Shown: positions 56,501 through 64,000 of the stretch, in pieces | Layout: each line of letters starts with the position of its first letter | Position numbering within the stretch: position 1 is the first letter of the stretch | Notes under the pieces: generated by a model | Databases searched by the model: none | What the model saw: the letters and a program-made list of their open reading frames with translations, nothing else | What the model was told of the DNA's origin: nothing | Position numbers and translations under genes: made by a program | Source: Harmonia axyridis | Lineage: Eukaryota > Arthropoda > Insecta > Coleoptera > Coccinellidae | Length of the DNA: 64,000 nucleotides | Assembly: GCF_914767665.1 (NCBI RefSeq) | Contig: NC_059508.1 | Coordinates: forward strand, 1,612,001-1,676,000 | Reading direction: 5' to 3'

Positions 56501-59500
56501 ATCTTTTGAAGCGATCCCCGAATCGATCAAATTTTTTACTTCTTCGTAAGACCGGAAGTACTGGTCAGCCAGGTCGTATGCCATTGATCGAAACAAGTAA
56601 TAGTTCGAGGGAGCAAAGTCTGAAGAATACGGCGGGTGCGGTAGGACTTTCTATTTCAACGTTTCTAAGTATAGCTTGACCACTTCCCCAATATGGGGTC
56701 GAGCATTATCATGCTGTAGAATCACTGTTTCATTTCTCTCCTTGTACTGCGGCCGTTTGCCTTTCAATGCTCAGCTCAAACGCATTAATTGCGTTTGATA
56801 ACTATCACCTGTTATTGTTTCAGTCGGTTTTAACAACTAATAATATACTACGCCGAGCTGTTCCCACCAAATACTGAGCATGACCTTGGAACCGTGAATA
56901 TTCGGTTTGGCCGTCGACGTGGAAGCATGGCCAGTATTTTCCTATGATTTTCGGGATTATCGTGAATGAACCCTCTTTTCGTCTCCAGTCAAAATGCGCC
57001 TTTGCCTTGCAAGCAGCTGTTAACAAGCAAACAAACGCCGTTCAACATCTCTCGGCTTCAACCCATAGGGCACCCAATTTCCTTGCTTCTGAATAATTCC
57101 CATGACTTTCAGGCGTTTTTTTTAAATGGCTTCCAATTCCTGTTGCGTTGACACGAGTTGAAACCACTATCGGCAAGTTCTTTCACTAATCACGGCCTCA
57201 CCATAGGTATTTCAAAGTATTCAATGAGCCCCAGCTGCAGATTTCTTCATATTAAAGCAGAAAATTTAAAGAGACCTGGAGAAAAATCAATTAATGTTAC
57301 ATAAGTAGATAAATACCTGTTTGTTGTGTAATGCCTTTGGAAGTTCTTCATGATCATCTTGTGAACGCCTTCAGCATCAGCTGGATTGCTGCAAGCATCT
57401 CCCATGGAACATCTTCCACCGTTCAAATCTTGCCACATCACCATTGGGACTTCCCAAACTCCTGGATAGGATCTGGTAGGACAAGGTGGTATCATGCAGT
57501 CGTGGAAAAGTTTATAATCTAAAGTATATGGCCAACTTGGAGGTTTATTTTCATATATTGGCATCGAAGAATCATATGTGAAGTTGGAATCGTACAACAT
57601 TTTGAACATCTTGTTGCCACCGACCTGGAAAATAGTTATTTCAACAGTTAATAAAATAACGAGAATATTTCGATGAATTCTGATTCTTAGTACGGTCCTG
57701 TTGATCTCTACCAGATTCGTACATGAATTAATGAATGATTTCGACAGATAGTAGCACAATTTGAGAGGTCAACAGTTGCGAACTTGAAATCTTTATGAAC
57801 CTCCATTGTTATGTATTGAAAGTGAAATGTTAAAAACTCTTACAGAAAGGAAAGGAGCTCTCATTCCTCTTATATCCTCGAGGTGTACTCCACCATATGC
57901 TGCTAAAATTTCTCTTTGACCTGCTATTTCTCTAGTCCATTTCTTTTGTGAGAACTGTTCTCCAAAACTGTGCCTGGAAAGAATCGTGAATTTTTGATAA
58001 AATGTTGAAAGGAGTAGATCAATCAGAATAAAAAGTTATCAACGAATTTCATGCACGAAAAAATAGGCTATTCGAAAGATTTTTTGAATCAATTAGATAA
58101 AGGAAACTATTCAAATGTCTCTATGTACAATATTTTATTTTAAAAAATATCAGAAATTCGCAGCAAAACACTAAATTCGAAGGAACGAAAATTCAAATGA
58201 CAAGTGTTTACTCAAAATTGACGCCATCGTTAGTTTGACCAATCCAGTTCGTTTCGGTTTATCACGGGATTTTAAATATGGCTAAATATTCGAGTTTTAG
58301 AAATGTATTGCATATTCATCAGTAGGCATCAAAAGCCTATTTTCGAAATTATCATACTAAGAAAAAGACGATTCATTCTGTTGAATTGACACATTTCAAT
58401 TAATATCAGAAAATTTGATTGTAATAAGTTTACTGAAATTCAAAACTTACAATTTTTTTGTAATCTCTGGAGCTTTCGAAATAATCATAGGAAAAAAAAA
58501 TGCTGGAATGAATTATATTTAGTGCTAAACATGATGCAAGTTTTCACAGTTGGAATTTCCACATAATTGCATCAGGTATATATGTCACGTGAAGAGTGTA
58601 ATATCAACACTTGATATATTCAATAAGTGATTGATGATTGAAATATCGGTTTAGTATGTAAAACTTACGAAATTGTGTGTGATGCAATTTCATGGCCATC
58701 GGAGTACAAATTCTGCACTTGACTGTAGTCAGTCCATTCATGTGAGACGTAGAAGGTTGCAGAAATAGGACAACCATTTGGATTAACCCTGCCTTTCTCG
58801 AAAAGATCTTGGTAGAGCCCCTTATTCAAGTCATTGACAGAATCGTCAAAAGTCAGTAGTACAATTTGTGGCAATTGATCAGGAGGAATATCACCTGAAA
58901 TTAAACCAGTTGCAAGGCGAGTTCCTAAATTCAATCTTGTATAACCCTACCAGGAATATCTTTTCCTCCGCAGTTGCAGTCTGGAAGAAGACATACGTCT
59001 TTCCTACACTTGGCAGCAGTTTTGTCAGGTTGAGGTTGAGGATAAATAGGATCGGGTCTCCTTGGAGGGAATCTGTAGATATCGACGAATTCTTGAGCTT
59101 TCGACACAATAGATGTTGAAGGTTTAAGGGTTGGTCTTGAGCGTCTGGAAGGAATACAAACAAATCAGATTGTTCTCTTATATTGGTTTGGTGGTAACTT
59201 ACGATGGTGGAGTACCTCTATTGACTGTAACTGTATTAACAGTTACATCATTAGTGATGGCATTTCCGGCAGTGTAATGCCCTGAACCGCGACCTCTGTT
59301 TGTGGTCCTGAAACATCCAGAAAATTCATAAGAACACCAGTCGAAATCTTCGAATCAAATGATTTCCAGTGAGGTGCATCTAAGCTGCATCAAATTTATA
59401 CCATGCTCTACTTGTCACTAACCTACTGAATGATTTTCAATGGAACAAAGAGTTATTTCGACTTCTACGTTAGACTAGTGTTAAAGTGTGTGCTGAGTTA

Positions 59501-62500
59501 GGTGTTTTAAGTGTCCAAAGTCAACTTCCAGTCTCTAAGGAACATTGTGTTCTATTGTCCAATAAGAACAAGAAGCAAGTGAGGTTGGATTAATCGGAAA
59601 TAAAGTGATTAAAAGGAGAAAAGCATGCAAAAACATTGGGGAAAGTACCTCAGCTTGAAATCGCTGCAGTTTTGAGATTCTTTGCACTTTGTGTTATGCC
59701 CTTTGGTTCCACGCAGGGAATTCATCATAAATTTGAAAGCTGGGTTTATCCGGGAAATTCTAGGAGTTGAGGTAATCAAGGAAGAATCTGTCTTATTTGG
59801 TGCAGTTTTCGTAAGTAATTTGAAAGGCTTCAGTTTGTAAGTTGGTTGTAGGTCTGGTTCATCTTTGACTGTATCTGAATCGGTTATCAAGCTTTTTAAA
59901 GGAGGTATTTCAACCGTACCCTTGAAAACTTTATTTTGTGGTACAAAATCAGCGTTTATGGAACTTGAATTTATGTAACGGTTCAGTTTTTCGAGTATTT
60001 GTTGATCTTGTACTGGTATAGTTGGTTCTGGTTTATTTAGAATCTCGGTTTTTTGCGAGGAAACTATGTTCGCGATAGTAGTTGTTGATAGTTCTATAAC
60101 TTTTTCTTCGGTAGTTTCGTCTTTAATAGTAGTACTGGGTACTGTACTTTTTCTAGGCGTAAAGTAATATCTCGACGTCGTCTTCATTTGACTAGTTTCA
60201 GTAGAACTGTAGAGTTCATCCTCTGGGGGTTCCTGATTGTCGATAGGTATTAGTTCTTGATTAATAGAAATAGGATTGATTGGAACGAAGTTTTGAACGA
60301 ACCTCACCGAGTTGGCCTTTTTTGAATTACTATTTCTCGTACTTTCTCTGAATTGAACAGAATGCGAATTTGCTTGTTTTCTATTTCTAGAAGTCGTACT
60401 TCTGATATTGTCATTCTTTTGTTGCGATCTCGAAGGCGTATTTCTTGATTGAAACCGAGGCGGAGAATAGGTTGTGGGATTAATGAGAGCATAATTCTGG
60501 TTTCCTGAAGAATAAGTTGATGATTTGCTAGAGAAAGTGGAAGGAGTAGTCGAAAAAGAGGAAAAATTATTAAGAGTGTGTTTTGCTTCAATGTTATCTT
60601 CATGTTTAAATGATGTTCCAGTTGAAGAGACTTGGTAAGTTGACTTGGATGGTGGTTTTTTAGTAATATAACGAGATGTTGACGAGAGTAATTGATTAGT
60701 TGGCTCTGAAGAAACTGAAATAGACTCTTCAATTTCGACGAATTCTAAAGTTTCGTTTGGATTTGAATTGTCTGTTTGTGTATTCTTGGATTGGGATTCT
60801 GTTGGGAAAGTATAGAGTGTGGATTTTCCTGGAACTAAATAGTGACTCGGCTTTGGATAGACTTGCAAGTTTTCATTTGTGGCATTTGACGATGCTCTAA
60901 AAGAAATGAATTTTGCTTTAACTCAACTATAAACAAACTACATATAACTAAACGTAAATACAACAAAATAATAGTCAAATTATAAGCAGGAATGAAGCTA
61001 AAAATCTACATGATTCAACGAAGAAGCTACAAATTGTACATTGTTCTTGCAGTGGTAAATCAACCCATGCTACTTTTTTTTAGGCATAAGTACCTTGATG
61101 GAACTGTACTCTGTTTATATGAAATTGTTGGTGTAGGTGTTTTGACAGGTTTTTTTGTTGAGTATCTACTAGTACTGGACGTGTGAGACACGGCGTTTCT
61201 ATTTTTAGATTTAGATGTCGATGGATGATCCTCAATAAGATTCGTCTCTTTTCTGTCCTCCCTAAAGTTTGATTATATAATTCATTGATAATGAAGTTTC
61301 TGAAGTTTTTCGTGATAAATTGATTGATTTACCTGATTGGTTGTCTGTTAGACTGTCTGTAAGAGTTATGGTCCTCCTCCTGGAACGAAAATCCTTTATA
61401 GTCGCAGAATTTTTATAAGGCTTTCGTACTTACTTCATTATCGTAGGCCACATCGTGGTATTCGGGTAGGTTCTGTTCTTGGTAACCACCTCTTATGTAG
61501 TCGTTTTGAATAACATTTCCTCTCTTCGGAGATGGCAGGTCGTTCTGTTGATATGTTGGTGCAGCAGTTCTACTTCTATAAGATACTGGTGCAGCACTTG
61601 GCTGAGGTTCATTGTAGCTGTTGTATTCTGGAAATTTAGGTATATTTGAACTACAAGAATCGCGTAATGGAATATGTTGTGAGACAATTTGAATTTTGTT
61701 CAAATTTTGATGAATGGTATCGACATTGATATAATTACCATATTTAGTTTTGTCATCATATTCCGGTTCATATTGCTGGTAGGCATTGGCTGAATATTGA
61801 CTCGTGGTAGCGAAGTTACGAGATGTTATAGATATCGGTTCTGGTGCAGCTGTTGTTGATTCAGCTCTAAGAACAAAGAATAAATTACAAATTTTATTTT
61901 TACGCAAAAAGGGATGATATTTGGAAGACATCAAATTGATACAAATCTTTCAAATATTCCCTTTCATATATTCAACTAACATCTCTACTTACTTCCTCAA
62001 TAGGTATGAAATTATTTCACTTAAATTCTGTCAGTACTGTTTGTAATGAGTGAGTCAGTTGAAACTTATTGAAAATCATTCAACCTTACTTAGAATTTCT
62101 AGACCCACGATACCTGTAATATTTACCTGGTAGTGGTGTTATTTCTGTTTTTCGTAACTTGTCTGTGTTTGCCTCTAGAAGAGGTAGTAGTGGAAGTTTG
62201 CCTTGTCCTCGACCTTGTTGGTTGTCTAGTCGTTGGTGTTTCTGTCGTAGATTTTTGATATCCTTTTGCGACTACTGTCTGGGAAGGTGCAAACGTTGTA
62301 GTATGTTTAGGAGATGTCGTAGAAACCGTGGTGCTACTTCCTTGTTTCGATGGTTTCCTTATCATTTTTCCAGCAGTTAAGTCTTCTTTATATTTTGAGG
62401 AATATTTCGTAGCTTTCTTAGAAGTGCTATTATTACTTTTCGCGTTTACTTCAGCAAATTTAGTTCTTTCGTGAGTACTCTGATTTAGTTTTGGTTTAGT

Positions 62501-64000
62501 GGTATAGTTTTCCAACTTCATAGGAGGTTTAGTCGTTTGCTTTGTCTTTCCTGAAGTAGTTGAAGGTTCAGTTTTCTCGTCATAGTTGTGATTAGCGTAT
62601 ACTTTAGTAACAGGATGTGATTTGTTAGATGTTTCGAATGTTATAGTTCTTTGAGTAACAGTCGTGACGAAATTATTCGTGATACTAGGCGAGGAAAAAG
62701 TTGAATATGTGTAATTTTTAGTCTGTTTAGTTGGTTCTTCAGTTGTAAATTTGTTCACATTATTTTTGGATGGGAAACTTTGGGCTGGATTAGAATTCTT
62801 CAGATGAAACGGCGTTGCGTTAAATTTAGCGTTAGAATGATTTCGATCACTTTGTGGCTTCCATTCGAAATCGTTCTGTCTATGAGGAAGCGTGAAATTT
62901 TGTGGAGGAAACGTATAACTTTTTTGTATATCGAAACCTTTAGTGATCGCTTCTGTGACGCTATTATTAAGAGGTTTGAAACCAGATGGTTGTATATATT
63001 TCAGCTTAATTTTTTCAGGTTTTTCGTAAACCTCCGCTTTGGTTGGTATCCTCTTTGGTTCTACTTGGAGATAGTAATAATTGTTCCTCTGATTTTGAGC
63101 ATTCGATGTAAAATAGTTTGCGTTGTATTGATTGACGTCTAAAAATCTTGATGGATGGTGTGTTTTTGGGTTATTGTAATTGGTTTGTCTAGATGGGTGA
63201 TGTCGAGTCGGAAATCCTCTATAGGATGAGTCAGGTCCAGTTGGTTGACGTATTTGATATGGTGGATAAGACGGTCTATTAAGAGTCTGGATGCTACTCC
63301 ATGAAGTTGGTGGCCCAATATTTGGACTAAAAAAGGAACTGAATACAATTCTATATTAGTCGAAATGTTTGGTTGTTGAAGAAAGGGAGAATTTGACAAT
63401 TTGGAAAAGGTTCGAAAATCGATAGCCTCGATGAGGTGATTTCGATATCATGTTACATCTCTATTTACAACGATGATTCATGGATTTTATGAATTGTCTT
63501 GCGTCGGAAATTGTCGATGAAGTTTGTGTGATTGTGTCATAACGTACCTGGGACCAGTTTGTCTTTTTTTCCTCCTCGTCAAAGTCAACTTATTAGTCGT
63601 CAATATTTCCAAGTAATCAGTCAAGTCTCTAAGGTAAATTCTATATTATTCTTTTGCGCCAAGTTTATCCGCACACATTCTTACCTTTGATGCTCTTGAG
63701 GTTGGTGAATACCAAACGAGATGACACCGATTTTCTCCTTCTGTCCTGTGTGATACTGAAAAAAAAAAAAAACGATCGTGAAATCACGAAGTGAGATCTA
63801 TAGTCAACAATAATTCATCCTAGAATGGAACCTTGACATCTCTCAAACTATTTAACATAGCTATTCGAGCAGTATCGCATTGCAAAATCTGACTTACAGC
63901 TATGGCATTGGATTGTCTTAGGCCATCCCTATCTCTTTGAACTTGTCCAATGGTAGATGGTTGACCACGATAAAATCTTTGCTGTCGGTCACTCTCCTCT
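53564..64000 (-). CDS. Cda5: Chitin deacetylase, Cda5-like, 3' part (5' end outside window)
   Basis: Fifteen exons in view: 63898->64000, 63685-63755, 63548-63628, 62127-63326, 61434-61866, 61333-61379, 61094-61261, 59649-60896, 59203-59307, 58951-59144, 58669-58894, 57844-57973, 57317-57624, 53812-54010 and 53564-53722; phases match, at least 1556 aa. Most is a Ser/Thr/Pro/Gln/Asn-rich linker. The NodB-type catalytic domain starts near CLLPDCNCGGKDIP and shows LLTFDDSVND (two Asp), HEIASHTISHSF (metal-binding His-x3-His), RAPFLSVGGNKMF and GLFYHAAWFTQPHH, then a Cys-rich end. It removes acetyl groups from extracellular chitin in cuticle, trachea or gut matrix. The long linker points to Cda5, not the shorter Cda1-4; a chitin-binding domain is expected beyond 64000. 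One 3.3 kb intron near the 3' end holds two mariner copies. Confidence 0.92.
54119..55382 (-). mobile_element. Degenerate mariner transposon, near full length, in deacetylase intron
   Basis: The ends are aggcgtacaattttgcttc at 54120 and, inverted, gaagcaaagttgtacacct near 55362-55380. On the minus strand come the N-terminal domain (SNSGHLREVLIFCFNRKKSA), then VTADEK...VHYDNPKS (first Asp; the Trp codon between them is now TGA), ILQHDNARPHVAK (second Asp) and PSYSPNVAPSDYHLF (third Asp). The spacing of the second and third acids fits the mariner DD34D class. Several stops and frameshifts make it inactive. Confidence 0.85.
56337..57270 (-). mobile_element. Second mariner copy of the same family, truncated
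   Basis: This is a diverged copy of the element at 54119-55382, in the same orientation: the left end is agacgtacaactttgcttac, followed by shared blocks such as gaggctttattg, ctggtcagccagg, tgccattgatcgaaacaag, agcttgaccact and caaacaaacg. It has internal deletions (part of the first half of the transposase) and stops near 57270 without the right terminal repeat. It sits about 950 bases from copy 1 in the same intron, about 45 bases from an exon boundary. Confidence 0.8.
57974..58668 (-). other. Deacetylase intron, nothing recognised
   Basis: AT-rich intron between the exons encoding ...HEIASHTIS and HSFGEQF. The codon for the junction Ser is split (TC + G), so the metal-binding motif is only complete after splicing. 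No repeat or coding element was identified. Confidence 0.6.

Noticed and set aside
60304..60732. 142-codon minus-strand frame in the deacetylase linker
   Set aside because: It is a +1 shadow of the low-complexity exon 59649-60896, which keeps phase with both neighbours.
63139..63399. 86-codon minus-strand frame
   Set aside because: Out of frame with the long exon 62127-63326, whose true frame reads on to the acceptor at 63326.

Overview
The window is eukaryotic, and almost certainly insect, nuclear DNA. It is AT-rich, its genes are split by GT-AG introns, and its proteins are animal or arthropod families: a TipE-type sodium-channel subunit, neuroglian with its two FIGQY terminal exons, a DOT1L/grappa methyltransferase and a long chitin deacetylase of the Cda5 type. 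A beetle is a reasonable guess, but nothing here proves the order. I rebuilt gene models by hand from splice sites and reading phase. Every complete model adds up to a whole number of codons with matching phases at each junction, although splice sites remain predictions.

Layout, left to right. 1-1330 is repeat DNA with a long inverted repeat. 1407-4237 (-) is a TipE-family channel subunit in 3 exons. 5187-7670 (-) is a Dbl-type Rho GEF (MCF2L/DBS-like) with DH, PH and SH3 domains. 11281-12268 (-) is quinoid dihydropteridine reductase in 6 exons. 13145-16740 (-) is the OTUD5 deubiquitinase in 9 exons. 16741-21784 is non-coding and holds a degenerate repeat array and a small foldback element. 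21785-29253 (-) is DOT1L/grappa in 7 exons. 31680-37872 (+) is neuroglian, with 14 coding exons including two alternative last exons. 41145-49459 (-) is a small secreted cysteine-rich protein in 4 short exons spread over 8 kb; no single exon of it stands out alone. 53564 to beyond 64000 (-) is the catalytic end and most of the Ser/Thr/Pro-rich linker of a Cda5-like chitin deacetylase, 15 exons in view, 5' end outside the window.

Transposon remains cluster in the introns of the last two genes and between them: a mariner of irritans-like type with both terminal repeats (47.5-48.35 kb), a Tc1/mariner-like transposase remnant inside a long inverted repeat (50.15-51.46 kb), two copies of a non-autonomous terminal-inverted-repeat element (45.3-46.16 and 51.48-52.21 kb), and two further mariner copies inside one deacetylase intron (54.1-55.4 and 56.3-57.3 kb).

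The genes do not form a pathway. They are independent loci: nervous-system membrane proteins (TipE, neuroglian), pterin recycling, ubiquitin and chromatin regulation, Rho signalling, and cuticle or extracellular chitin modification. I found no clear novel multi-gene system. The most useful leads are the unnamed four-exon secreted protein, several perfect or near-perfect hairpins (3.3 kb, 45.1-45.3 kb), a hammerhead-like GAAAC hairpin inside a DOT1L intron, the poly-U tracts between the neuroglian terminal exons, and short introns that stay open in frame.
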